Of a stretch of DNA of 64,000 nt, positions 22,653 to 33,815 are shown piece after piece (position 1 is the stretch's first letter; every line of letters starts with the position of its first letter). A program made the position numbers and the translations under genes. The notes beneath the pieces are model-generated. The model was not told where the DNA came from. It searched no databases and saw only the letters and a list, made by a program, of their open reading frames with translations. This DNA is from Erythroxylum novogranatense (lineage: Eukaryota; Streptophyta; Magnoliopsida; Malpighiales; Erythroxylaceae), in the NCBI GenBank assembly GCA_029891385.1, contig CM057234.1, forward strand, positions 27,762,350-27,826,349. The letters run 5' to 3'.

Positions 22653-24700
22653 ACTTGTGTCGTGTATGAAGCTAAAACCCTAGCTAGATTAGAAACCCTA
22701 ATTGAATTTGACGTTGATGCATGTTTGGTGTTTGAATTTCGATTCTATATAGAGATATATTTTTCGAAATTTTCCTGCCCATAATTGTTCATAACATGTT
22801 ATAGAATATGTCTGTGAAAGATGAGAATTTATCAATTTGATTTGATATAGTTCTGCTAATTTATTCCCTAAAGTTTCGGATGCTGTCTTGTTGAACGTTT
22901 CTGAAACAGGTATGCTTATAAATGCGAGAATAAATTCTAGAAAAATCGTTTTTCGTATTGGTTTTCACCCTGATCTACCTAAGATATTTTTGAATATCTA
23001 TGTGGATGGAAAAATGTTTTCAAGGTGATTTACTATTTATTTCCGAATTTATTGCATACTGTTGGGAATAACTGTGTTGGTGAACAAAGATTTTGAATCG
23101 GTTTTGTTGCTTAGGTTGACTGAGTTTTTGATGGCTAAAAATCCTGAAAAAATTCACGAAGCATGTTCTGAACATTTAGTAACCTATGTAAGTTTCTCAG
23201 AATTTATTGAAATTGTTTCAATGATCATTTCGAGCAAAATGCAGAACTTGGCAGTTTTGTGAAACTTGCTGGGACTGTTTTGCTTGGCATAATTGAATGT
23301 GCATTTTTCAGTTCCAATGCCTTGGACCATTTTTAATGTGATTGAAAATGTGTTATCTTGATGTTGTATGCTTTCCAAACTGAATTGCTTGAAATTGGTT
23401 TTCCAAGAATTTTCGGATGCCGAATATGTCACAATAGCGTCTCGTTAGTGTATTTCATTATCTTGTTTGTTTTGTCCGTCATAATTTTTGTGGCTTGTGC
23501 CGAAGTGATTTTGATAACGTATAGACTAGCTAGAGATTCTTAGGGTGATAATTTGGTGTTCCTAAATTGTTTAGATATCTATGAGTAATGACTCGTTTTC
23601 AAGCTTTTCATGTATGGTTTGACCATATAAGGCAATCATGATACAATGAAGTGTTCATTGGTACATCAAATGAACAGATATTACCTTACGTAAATTGGTA
23701 TTGTGAATTGGGATTGCATGGATTGAGGAATTAGCCGATTAGAGATAATAGCAAATCACAGGGTAAGTCGACTTATTGTGGAATAAGGCGACTTGATTGT
23801 ACAAGGACATAAGTCGACTTGTGCTTGTACATGTGCAGAAGTCGACTTGTGCGTGGGCAGGAGCATAAGTTGACTTCCATTCCTGGTAAGTCGACTTGTG
23901 TGTTGAGTAACTGGACTTGTAGGTCCTGTAACTCGACTTAAACATGCTAAGGTGGTATGATGGATGATTCTAAGGATAGATTCAATGTGATTGATGACAC
24001 CTAAATCATTCCATATAGTCATGATGACTATAATCCTAGAGCTTGGATGAGACCAGATTTTTAAATCCCTCCTCGGAATATGAAAACTAACGCCTTCCAT
24101 TAATATGGCAAGAACCAGAGTTCTTATAGGGTTGGGTTGTTGGGTAAACCCAAGCTCGCTCTATACGAATATGTTCGAACCATGAAAATGTGATTTTCGG
24201 ATTAATGGGTCGGTTTTCCTAGAAGCGTTGATTTGTTGAGCTAACCTCGAGGTCAACGTGACGAGGCGAATTGGGTAGCATACATCGATGTATGCGCGTT
24301 AAGTGTTGATAACCCAATGTATGTGCCACATCAACTGTTGATAGCACTGGGCGATAGTTGTATCTAAGATGTAATTGGTATGTCTGATACCTCCCGAGAC
24401 TTAAGGTGGCTTGTTGGGCAAACCCAAGGTCATTCTCAAAGTCGGTTATCGATGATACAATTGGTATGCCCAATACCTACCGATTGAACTAACGTGTGGC
24501 TTGTTGGGTAAACCCAAGGTCATTCTTAGCAATGTCAGATATCGACTCACTAGGACATTCTGTCATAATTTTCTTTGGATTCGTAAAGAGGGTTATGGAT
24601 TCATAGAAACTAGTGGGAGCCATATGCATGTCATGTAAGTCCTTATGATCATGCAGGCATTTCTACTTTAACATTCCTTCTCTCTATCGCGTTTAGGTTG
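22653..24700 (+). other. Non-coding leader of element F with palindromes and hairpins
   Basis: No recognisable protein in about 2 kb where gag should follow soon after the PBS. It contains AAGTCGACTT at 23765, 23811, 23839 and 23888, with decayed versions between. Three copies of TTGTTGGGTAAACCCAAG or TTGTTGGGCAAACCCAAG follow near 24137, 24412 and 24499, each able to fold GGGT...ACCC. Short open frames here are repeat translations. Confidence 0.65.
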
Positions 24701-24714
24701 AAGATGTTTTTCAG

Positions 24715-24935
24715 TGTGATTTTACGCTCACTCTTCTGGACTTAATTTTCTCAATTGGCTGAGAAATTTGAGAATTGTTCTCAGATCTGAGGAACAGGAC
24801 TATGTCCTGGATATTCCACTTGCTGTTGATGTTTCTGATAGAGATCAGAAAGTAGGAAGTACAGCCAAAAGAAAACCAAAGAATTTCCCCAAAAGGATAT
24901 TGCTTCCATTGTGCAAGACCGCCAATGGGGCTAAA
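24715..24935 (+). pseudogene. Element F gag N-terminal relic
   Basis: Plus-strand codons from about 24740 read LNFLNWLRNLRIVLRSEEQD then YVLDIPLAVDVSD, the typical start of plant copia gag. After about 60 codons it runs into KRKPKNFPKRI and a stop. The rest of gag, its CCHC knuckle and most of the protease are missing before the pre-integrase domain. Confidence 0.75.
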
Positions 24936-25159
24936 CCGTAAAATCTATTCGAGTTCTGAAGCGTAAGAAGGCATCGATGCCTCAACTCCTTCAGATATGT
25001 TTTCATCGAGGTGAATATCGCTTCGATCAAAACATATGAGTATGTGATACGGATGTGGCTCACGATATGCAATGATATGCAGGCCCTCGTGACGATGAAA
25101 GCTCATAAAGGAAAACTTGACCTTCGTAGGTAATGAAGCAAGTGTTGCTACACTGGCCT

Positions 25160-26170
25160 TAGACACTTATGTCTTATCACTCCCTAGTGGGCTTGTATTC
25201 AAATTGGATGATTGTCATTTTATACCTGTTTTAACAAAGAACATATTGTCTGTTTCTTGTTTAGATAGAGCTGGTTTCCATTGAACTTTTGGTAGCAATA
25301 GTTGTTCTATTAGTTCGAATGGAATGCTCTATGGTACTAGTACATTATGCAACAGAATTGACATATTAGATATGTTACATCCAATCAATGACTCGAAAAG
25401 ACATAATCGAGATAATTTAAACTCAACTTACTTATGGCATTGTCGCCTTGGCCATATAAATGAGAGACACATCGCTAAGCTCCAAGAGTGGATGTTTAGG
25501 GTCATTTGATTATGAATCATATGACACATGTGAATCTTGTTTATTAGGCAAGATGACTAAGTTACCTTTTAAGGGAAAGGGTGAACGAGTGATTGGAGTA
25601 TTAGACCTAATACATTGAGATGTATATGGTCCGATGTCCATCCATGCCAGAAGTGGTTGTTTTACTTCATTGCCTTTATCGCTGAGTGTTCTCGATATCG
25701 GTACTCAGATTCGATGAGATACAAATCAAGCATTTGAAAAGTTCAAATCAATTCGAAATGAAGTAGAAAACCAACTTGGTAAAAGTATCAAACGTTACGA
25801 TCCGATCGTAGTGGGAATACTTAAACCAACGTGTTTTGGGTTATCTCAGAGATAATGAGATTTTAGCTCAGTGAACTCCACCTTTTACGCCTGGCTGAAA
25901 GGAGAAATCGAACCTTGTTAGACATGGTGCGATTCAGGATAGGTTTTGCACAGTTTTGAGGGTATGTGCTCGAGACAGCTGTTTACTTGCTAAACAGAGT
26001 TCCATCAAAGACAGTTGATGTTACTCCATATAAGATGTGGACTAACAGAAATCCTCGTCTTTCTCATTTGAAAGTTTGGGGTTGTCACCTTATATGAAGC
26101 GGACACGATCGAGATACATTTGATGTAAAAGTCGACAAGTGTTTGTTCGTAGGATATCATGGGATATCAA
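25160..26170 (+). pseudogene. Element F protease tail, GAG-pre-integrase and integrase, broken
   Basis: DTYVLSLPSGLVFKLDDCHF then PVLTKNILSVSCLDRAGFH is the region that follows copia protease. YLWHCRLGHINERHIAKLQ (about 25431-25490) is the H...H part of the zinc domain, and CESCLLGKMTKLPF (near 25532) the C...C part. The core begins near DVYGPM (25620) and is heavily frameshifted. VYLLNRVPSKTVDVTPYKMW (25982-26040) and HLKVWGCHL mark the C-terminal region. At least six breaks. Confidence 0.85.
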
Positions 26171-26479
26171 TTCTACCTTCTTGAGGAACAAAAGTTGTTT
26201 GTTTCAAAGCATCTGCTTTTCTTAGAAAAGAGTTTCTTTTACAAGAAGACAAGGGAGCAAAGTTGAACTTGGAGAAGTTCAAGATGCTCGAACAAACATG
26301 ATCAATTGTTCGAACTCAAACTGTGACTCATACGATGAAGTAATAGATTCAACCTTCTACTACACAAGAAAGTTCGTAGGTTTAGTAGGTTACGACTGCT
26401 CCCTAAATGTGGATTTCTCGTGAGTGAACAGAATGACGTATTGCTCATAGAATATGATGAGCCTCGCTACCTATGAAGA

Positions 26480-27150
26480 GGTTACAAGAGTTCGAGTCCA
26501 CAAATGGCTCCATGCCATGCCATGAAATCAAATGGATTCCATGTATGAAAACCAAGTATGGACTTTGGTTGTTGCACCTAAAGGAATAAAACCCATAGGG
26601 TGCAAAAGGGTTTTCACAAGAAAAACCGACATGGATGGTAATGTAATTACCTATAAAGCAAGGCTTATGGCCAAAGGGTTTTCGTCAGAGACAAGGAGTT
26701 GACTATGACGAGACCTTCAGCCTAGTAGCAATGCTTAAATCCATTCGGATACTCCTAGCCATTGCCGCTCATTATGATTATAAGATATGGCAAATGGATG
26801 TGAAGACAGATCTCCTGAGAGGAAATCTAGCCGAGGATGTGTACATGACACAACCAGAGGGCTTCACCTCCTTTGATGGCGAAAAGGTATGCAAACTTTA
26901 GAAATCCATGTATGGATTAAAGCAAGCATCCAGGAGTTGGATTATCCGTTTTGATGAGGTAATCAAAAGTTTGGTTTCTCAAAAATTCGGATGAATATTG
27001 TGTACAAGAAAGTTCATGGACCGCAATCGTATTCCTTGTGTTATATGTAGATGACATATTGTTACTGGGAAACGATGTCTCTATGCTATAATCTGTAAAG
27101 ATTTGGTTGTCCAAACAATTTGCCATGAAAGACCTTGGTAAAGCAATAAA
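26480..27150 (+). pseudogene. Element F reverse transcriptase, broken
   Basis: Copia RT signatures in order: the KPIGCKWVF-like start near 26590 (frameshifted), VDYDETFSLVAMLKSIRILLAIA near 26700-26765, IWQMDVKTDLLRGNL with the catalytic Asp near 26785-26835, EDVYMTQPEGF, SMYGLKQASRSW, and LLYVDDILLLGND with the catalytic YVDD near 27042. There is a TAG in KVCKL*KSMYGL (26899-26901) and frameshifts around 26935-27040. Inactive. Confidence 0.88.
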
Positions 27151-27279
27151 GATTTATAGAGATAAATCAAAGGTTGCTTGTTCTTTCACCATCAACGTAC
27201 ATAGACAAGATGGACAAGATGCTAAAGAAGTTTAGCATGGAGCAATCCATCAGAGAATGCGCATGAGAATGATCCCAAA

Positions 27280-27950
27280 TGCATCTGCAGTAGGATCTAT
27301 CATGTACGCATTACTATGTATGAGACCCGATGTATCATATGGTCTAAGCGTTACGAGCAGATACTAATCGGATCCTGGTGAGGGTCACTAAGCGGCTGTC
27401 AAGAATATCCTCAAGTACTTGCGAAGAACTAAGGATGTTTTCTTGATATTTGGAGATGGAAATCTCCAGTGGCGAGCATCAGATGCTAATGTTTAATCTG
27501 ATAGGATGATTCTGAATCACGATCAGGTTATATACATTCACTCTGAATAGCGCGGCGGTCAGTTGGAAAGAGTTCCAGACAGGAGATAACTGCTGATTCA
27601 ACAACCGAGACAGAGTACATTGCCGCATGAGATGCGCAGAGGAAGCAGTTTGGATCAAACAGTTCATTACTGAACTTGGTGTGGTTCCTAGCTGTGATGA
27701 GCCCATAGAATTGTATTGTGATACAATGGGGCTAGTGCGCAGGGAAAGGAACCAATGTCTCATCACTGATCCAGACACGTACTCCACCGATTCCATCTGA
27801 TTCGGGAAATCATCGGTCGAGATGATGTCCTTATAGAGACAATTCCCACAGAGCAAAGTGTTGCTGATCCGATGACAAAGCCATTGTCACAGGAGAATTG
27901 TGATTCTTATGTAATCGCTTTTGGTATTAGATACTAAGGCGATTGGCTTT
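27280..27950 (+). pseudogene. Element F RNase H region, broken
   Basis: Recognisable pieces are GSIMYALLCMRPDVSYGL-like sequence near 27295, SGYIFTLNSAAVSWKSSRQ-like sequence near 27522-27590, ADSTTETEYIAA with the catalytic Glu near 27592-27625, FITELGVVPSCDEPIELYCD near 27660-27720, HLIREII near 27798 and VADPMTKPLSQE near 27865. Copia element ends look like this. Frameshifts occur about every 50-100 bp. Confidence 0.85.
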
Positions 27951-27953
27951 AGG

Positions 27954-27967
27954 TCAAGTGGGAGATT
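27954..27967 (+). promoter_or_regulatory. Polypurine tract of element F
   Basis: GTCAAGTGGGAGATT lies directly before the 3' LTR start at 27968: the common copia PPT form AAGTGGGAGATT. Confidence 0.88.
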
Positions 27968-30113
27968 TGTAAGTGCAAGTCGACTTGTACATGGGGTAAG
28001 TCGACTTACACGATTCAAGATCTGATAAGTCGACTTGTCATGGGGTAAGTCGACTTATGCAAGGATCTTCGTTTATATTGTGCCCTAAAGGCAATCCCCT
28101 TTAGCGCGTTTTGTTCAAAGTCGTGTGCAGACTTTATGAATAAATAAAGAAAGGCATATTTCATTAATTTGATGTTCATGAACATTGTTTATGAATTGAT
28201 ATGGATCTTTAATCGAATTAATGAAGTCCATGATATATGACATAGCATGAAGGAAATTATGATGCGATCATACTACTGAGATTCCTATCATGTGCAATTA
28301 TGTCAATATCTAAATTATCCCTAGTCATAGGATTAACGAGACTGGACATCGTTAATCCGGATAGACTAGCACATGTCATATTCCTTGATTGGATCAAGCA
28401 GTGGATCTCAGAAACTGTAAATATTGAGATATTTAGATTTGACATGTGGATGCTTACTAAGGGTAGTAAGTACATTGGATGACCTGTCATGAGATCATCA
28501 CATGGATATTCTATTTAATTGTCAGTGATAATCTCATCATAGCAATGGTGCAAGTATCCTTAGACTTGAGGTACTCAAGGATATCTTGGATACTGATTCT
28601 GTGCTTTGACTCCATTCCTTGTTGCCTTCCAGAGGTTGCTCATAGGGTGGTGCTTGGGTACAGCTTGAGGTATTCGAATGTAATTGAGTAGCCAATAGAG
28701 AATTTACCACTTCTGAAATAGCAGAAGAGATACCCTGGCCTCTTGTCAGGATCATTACTTGAAGTCTTCGGCCGAAGCATAACTATGTCATAAAGAGTGT
28801 CTTCATGGACATATAAAGTAATGAGTCCTGGACAGGAACTAATATCACTTGGGCTAGACTCAGTCTAGTGAGATTTGACACTTTGTCCATACTCAGAACC
28901 AAGTGGGGTATAGGATGGTGAAAGGACGAATTGCACGGTAATTGTCTATGGAAGGGTTCGTGATCTGGTTCGTGATGAACTCATCAAACCGATTAATTTC
29001 CGGTCAATTGGGGTCATGATGTGTTGCTAGGCGCGCTCATGACTTGCTCAGATTAATTGTTAATCTAAGTGGCCAACATAACCGGGAACCTAAAGGGTCA
29101 CACGCATAAGAGTGTTTCAAAGAATCTGTAAAATAGTATTAGACAGAGTTCCAATTAATGGAGAGCATCAGGATTAAATAGATCCCAATGGGATTGGGAT
29201 ATGTCCCGATGAGATCGCGACATCGATATTGCTAAGAAAGGTTTAGGAGTCATTTTGAAGATCGGGGCCGATAGGCCGTAGGACCAATTCAGTTAAATTT
29301 GGACCTTAGCAATTATATATTAATTGATTAATTAAATAAATAATTAATTAATTAATATATAAATTTATTAGTATGTGTCGTTGGAAAATGAGAGAGGAGA
29401 GGAGATAAGCCTTTGACAAGTCAAACTTCATTAGTTTATTAACTTAAATCATGAAAGGTTATAAGGCTTTCCACTTGGCAACCATCTGATGGTTCCTTGG
29501 TTGAGTCATTTAATAGTTAAAGAGTTAATGAATAAGGAACTAGAGAAAAAAGGTCGTCGGTTTTGAAAATGGGAAGAAGAATAGCTTAAATGAAAAGTTA
29601 TTAGAAATGGTTTCATGTCTTCTTCCTATTAAGAATCGTCGACTCTTCTCTTCTCCATGTAAGCCTCTTATGGACTCTTTAATAGTTAAAGATATAAATA
29701 AGGAGATGGCTTAGTGGATAGATGATGGCCGATGATGGTTCGTGGGTTTGAGAAAGGAAGAGCAAATCTTAAGTGTTAAGGTACTTTGAAAGGGTTTTAA
29801 AGTGTTCCTTTTTCAACACCAACGATTTCTCTCTTCTCCAAGCTAAGTTCCAATGTCAATCTTAAGCTCTCCAAGGACAAAGGTAAGCTCTAGCAGGCTT
29901 TAATTTGTTCTAGCTATTCCCGGGTCAAAGGGGTTTGTCCCGGTTAGGTTTTCTGATCTCTGCGTGGATACCTTTAGAGGCAGTCTCTATTGGCTGTTTA
30001 GGTTTGGGTTTGCATACAGACACATGGATCCTGGCTTTGGGAAGGTCTTAGTAACAAAAATTTTTGTTTTCCGCACCTGGTACATGTGATGTACCTCCCG
30101 GGATTTTCCTACA
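27968..30113 (+). repeat. Element F 3' LTR
   Basis: 2146 bp, TGTAAGTG to TTCCTACA, followed by the ACTTT duplication. Four perfect AAGTCGACTT palindromes lie at 27977, 27998, 28027 and 28047. It differs from the 5' LTR in clusters of small changes (for example 29033 against 21592, and 29248-29310 against 21775-21835). Confidence 0.92.
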
Positions 30114-30118
30114 ACTTT

Positions 30119-30422
30119 AAGCTCAACCTTTCCCCCTTATATCCATGTCTTCCTCAAATAAGCCATAATCATGTATTTACATCTAGATCAGATTCAGGGA
30201 CATATCACCATAATGCCATACCATGCATGCTCCACTACACAACATCGAATCATTATCTGTCATATTTGACCATGTACTATTTCTTATTTTCATTTTTCCA
30301 CCACCATCATTTTTCTCACTAATTCAATCTTATCCTTTCAAACTCTTCTCAATTCCTCATGCATATCACTTATACATATGCGCCCATATAAGATCTCAAT
30401 TACGGTGCTCGATACCATTAAA
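30119..30422 (-). other. Element D internal region (right part) and PBS
   Basis: Continuation of D's internal sequence after F. At 30404-30417 the minus strand reads TGGTATCGAGCACC, five bases inside the LTR end at 30423. It matches the first seven bases of the tRNA-iMet PBS, and the rest looks like a shifted or damaged copy. No coding sequence. Confidence 0.7.
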
Positions 30423-30729
30423 TGTTGGATCCGTTATCGAACCCAACTCTCTTGCTCACTTATGAAGCCTTGCTTATTCTGGATCATGAAACGGGAGTGT
30501 GAACATAACCTTGGAGCGTTAATTTTTTTTCCATTCTTAATCCATTTAGACATCATCAATTTATCTTCATGCTTATAACAATCCAAAATTCACTTACAAT
30601 ATCTTCCATGGTGTGCCCAAACAAAACAGTCACTATGCTTAACCTCATTTCTCCTATTTGTGCACAGAATTTGGAAGACTTAACATCTTCAATTCTTTTT
30701 GACTTCTTCGTAGAAATCATAGCTATATA

Positions 30730-33536
30730 TGTAACATCCCGTTACCGATGTGAGGGCATATCGGTAATTTTGATGAGTGAGCAGTGAGTGCATTCATAAT
30801 TGAATTGCACGTATAGTGATTTTGCATCAGTGACATGAGTTAATTGCACATGCATATATATAGTGACATGCATTCATGATTATTCCAGCATTTAATTGTG
30901 TCTTGAGTTGCTTTGTGAATTGTGAGAAATTGTGTGAAGAGTGATTTATTGAGAATTGAGGAATGGATTTATTGAGGACTGAGAAATAATTTGAAGTGAG
31001 TAGTTGAATTAATTAAATTGAGATTTGAGTATAGAATCTAGTGTTTTATATTTTGAGAAATTTTGGGACTTTTCTGGAATTTTAGAGATATGTGATCGGA
31101 CCTAATATGGACCTAGAGATTGATAACTGTGAATTCGGTTCCGAAAGTGAGTGACTAATGGTTTGAAAAATTAGATCTGTGAGTTTGAGAAATTTTGTGA
31201 TGAGTCAGTGAAATTAGAGATTGAAATTAAGTGATTTGAGGACTGATAGATTTTGAGTCTCAGTTGAAATCAGCCCTGAGTATATATATATATAAGAGGT
31301 TTGGGAGTTAGGGTTGAAGAACCTTTTCCTTTTTCCCTTCTCCTTCGCCGTTGTCGATCGTGAGCTTCCTCCTCGGAGATTTCGTGAGTTTCTCTTTATT
31401 GTGAGTGAAAAAGTTGTAGAGAGCTTGGTGAAGTTGATTATGGCTGAGGATTGAGAGTTGATTCAGAGAGGGATTGAAGCTTGGAGGTTTCGGACGTTGC
31501 GATTTTCTAGGGTTTCGATCGATCGTTGTTTTGGTAAGTTTTATTGTGATTAATGTTGTTATTTGTGTTGATTGTTGCATTTATGGTTATTAATGAGTTA
31601 AGTAGAGTAGTTGAATGGGTTTAAATGAGGTTTGAGGGTGTATTAATGGCGGAAAATGAGAATCGGAGAAGACGATCCAGTCGCACGTCGCGACGTAGGA
31701 ATTAAATATTTAATAATGCGTCGCGACGAGCGTGAAAACTGGTTCGTCGCGACGAGCTTCATGAGGCGTCGCGACGAGCGGAAGGCTTTATTCACCGCGA
31801 CGAGTGGTTGTAGGTGTTGCGACGAGGCGCGGAGAAAATGTCCTGTACGTCGCGACGAAGAGACATGCGTCGCGACGAGGGAGTGAAATGCTGAAGTGGA
31901 TTAGTTGAGTCTTTTGAGCATAACTTTTAGTGTAGACCTCCAATTGAGATGATTTTTGAGTCGTTGTGAACTAGAGAAAGAGGTCTACAAGTGTGACAGT
32001 AATTGAGAGTTGAATTATTCTAGAGAGATCATGAATTATCGAAAGTGAATCAAATCTAGTATCAAATGTGACCTAAGTGTTATAATGTGACAATTAGAGT
32101 TTGAAGTGAGGACTTCATGATTGAGATAGGCCTAGTGAATAGTGAATTGCGGTTGTGAAGTGAGAGATATCGGGATTGGACTAGAGAGCTGGAAATCATG
32201 AACATGCATCATATCATTGCGAATTAAGACATGTGCATCAGTGATTTTGATTAATTGAGCATTCAGTGATGAGAATTCATTTGAATTGTTATAGAGGTGC
32301 CGTTGGATCGACAATCCACGGATATTGCTGGGACTTCCAGGCAGTAGCTCGGAAGTTACAGGTGAGTAACCTAGTTGGTTCCTCAACTTTAAAGTGATTA
32401 CATGTCTTTGTGAATATGTAAATTAAGTGTAAAAGTGAGTGTTATAAATGCTAAGTGAATGAGCTAAATCGATAGACATTAGTGATTGTGTGAATGTGAA
32501 TAAGTGTTCTGAGTATGTTGAGTGTAATAAGATGAGATACATGTGAAATGTGTTACAAATGTGAATACTTGTGATAGTGAATCAGAGTATAGTGATATGA
32601 GCAAGTGTTTGATTGTGACAAGTGGCGAAGTGAGATAAATGTGTTAGAGGCATGCAGTGTTAGTGCATGCTAAGCATGAACATAAGTGGTAATTCGGTTG
32701 TAGATCGAGCTTAGTGATCGAGCTTTGAGCTCGATATCGTTGAATGGGCTCGAGGCCAAAAGGAAATAGTGCATACCGGAGGGCTCTCCTATTCCTAAAG
32801 TGAGTGGGGTACGTGGTGCATACCACGAGGGCTCTCCTACTTGCCAAAATGTGAACATTGGCGCCAATCAACGACATCATAAAATGAGAAATTGCATACA
32901 TTATGCATTTGTCAGTGTAGCGAAATTGTGAATACGTGTGATGTGTGCAAAGTGTGAATTGATATGTCTGAGATATGTGATAGTGTAACTGTGTAAATTA
33001 TGTGAAGTGTTTATAGTGTTGTAAATTGTGTTAAAACATATCTATGAGATATATATTATGTGTATATGCATGAGTTGGGTGAACCATCGATGATGGTTTC
33101 TCACTGAGTTCGCAAACTCACCCAACATTGCAATATATTTTTCAGGACAGTGTTACTAGGACTCTAGCTCCCGTGATAGACGTTTCTGCAGTGAGCGTTC
33201 GAGATCAAGTGCAGCGATGGATCGCAGGTTGGTCAGCTGGGGTGACTTCTTTTGGGACATTATTTTGGGATGACCTAGTATAGATGTTTTTATCAGTTTC
33301 CCTTTTTGAGATACTGTATTGTGACTGTAGGGGACTGATAGATGTGTCTATATTTTGGATGAAAAATTATTGTTATGGTTTTAATTTCAGTGAATTCCAT
33401 TATGCTGTTTATTTGTTTTGATACCATGCGAGTGTTTAGTGATCGTTTGCGATCGTAGCACTTCCTTAGCGTGAGATATACGTCGGAACGACCCACGGGC
33501 ATCCCGGTGTGTACCCTACGGTGAGGGGGCGCTACA
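30730..33536 (+). mobile_element. Solo LTR H (gypsy), TSD ATATA
   Basis: 2807 bp, TGTAACATCCCG to GGGGGCGCTACA, flanked by ATATA at 30725-30729 and 33537-33541. No internal region. Same family as J (59217) and related to K. It has a TATA-like run at 31281-31294, a GGTAAGTT donor with the intron starting at 31534, a second donor-like GGTGAGTAA near 32361, AACCATCGATGATGGTT at 33082-33098, TGAGTTCGCAAACTCA at 33105-33120 and a TTTTTCAG acceptor ending at 33145. Confidence 0.88.
31687..31876 (+). repeat. Palindromic cassette of LTR H (GTCGCGAC)
   Basis: Six perfect GTCGCGAC palindromes start at 31687, 31720, 31746, 31768, 31849 and 31869, usually followed by GAG, with decayed copies between. 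This is a CpG-dense island in AT-rich sequence. It precedes CATAACTTTTAGTG and the ACCTCCAATTGAG block (31918-31950). Confidence 0.88.
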
Positions 33537-33627
33537 ATATATCTCTTGTTCGCTTTAAAGCAAGAATCACTTCAATTGGAGCTTTATAGCTCAGGATATC
33601 ATCAAAATATTAAAACGTGCACAAACC

Positions 33628-33815
33628 CTAAACGGACATCCATGTCCATTTTCACAAACCCTAAACGGACATCCATGGTGTGCCAAACTGTCCATTTTCA
33701 CCCGAGACAGTCCGTTAAACGGACATCCATGTCCATTTAACGGACACACACTGCCCAAAGTGTCCAAAACCATCAGAGAAGGTCCGTTAAACGGACTTGT
33801 ATGTCTGTTTAACGG
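33628..33815 (-). repeat. Palindromic cassette in the 5' LTR of D, rearranged
   Basis: GTCCGTTAAACGGAC-type palindromes as in the left LTR, but the left edge differs. CACAAACCCTAAACGGACATC is followed by a second near-copy, and the R unit and CCTCC block found in the left LTR are missing. The deletion therefore ends inside the cassette. Confidence 0.75.

Larger units (their letters stand above)
20497..30113 (+). mobile_element. Element F: Ty1-copia retrotransposon, TSD ACTTT, inactivated
   Basis: 9617 bp, plus strand. TGTAAGTG...TTCCTACA ends are flanked by ACTTT at 20492-20496 and 30114-30118. The domain order is gag relic, GAG-pre-integrase, integrase, RT, RNase H, with integrase before RT, which defines copia. 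All coding parts carry stops and frameshifts. A long non-coding leader (22653-24700) separates the PBS from gag. The two LTRs are very similar apart from small clustered differences. Clade not assigned. Confidence 0.92.

Noticed and set aside
23739..23945. Frame with KSTY repeats on the minus strand of element F
   Set aside because: Translation of the AAGTCGACTT palindromes; no gene.
31656..31886. Arg-rich frame over the GTCGCGAC cassette (and 60087-60341)
   Set aside because: Repeat translation in solo LTRs; no conserved start, no domain.
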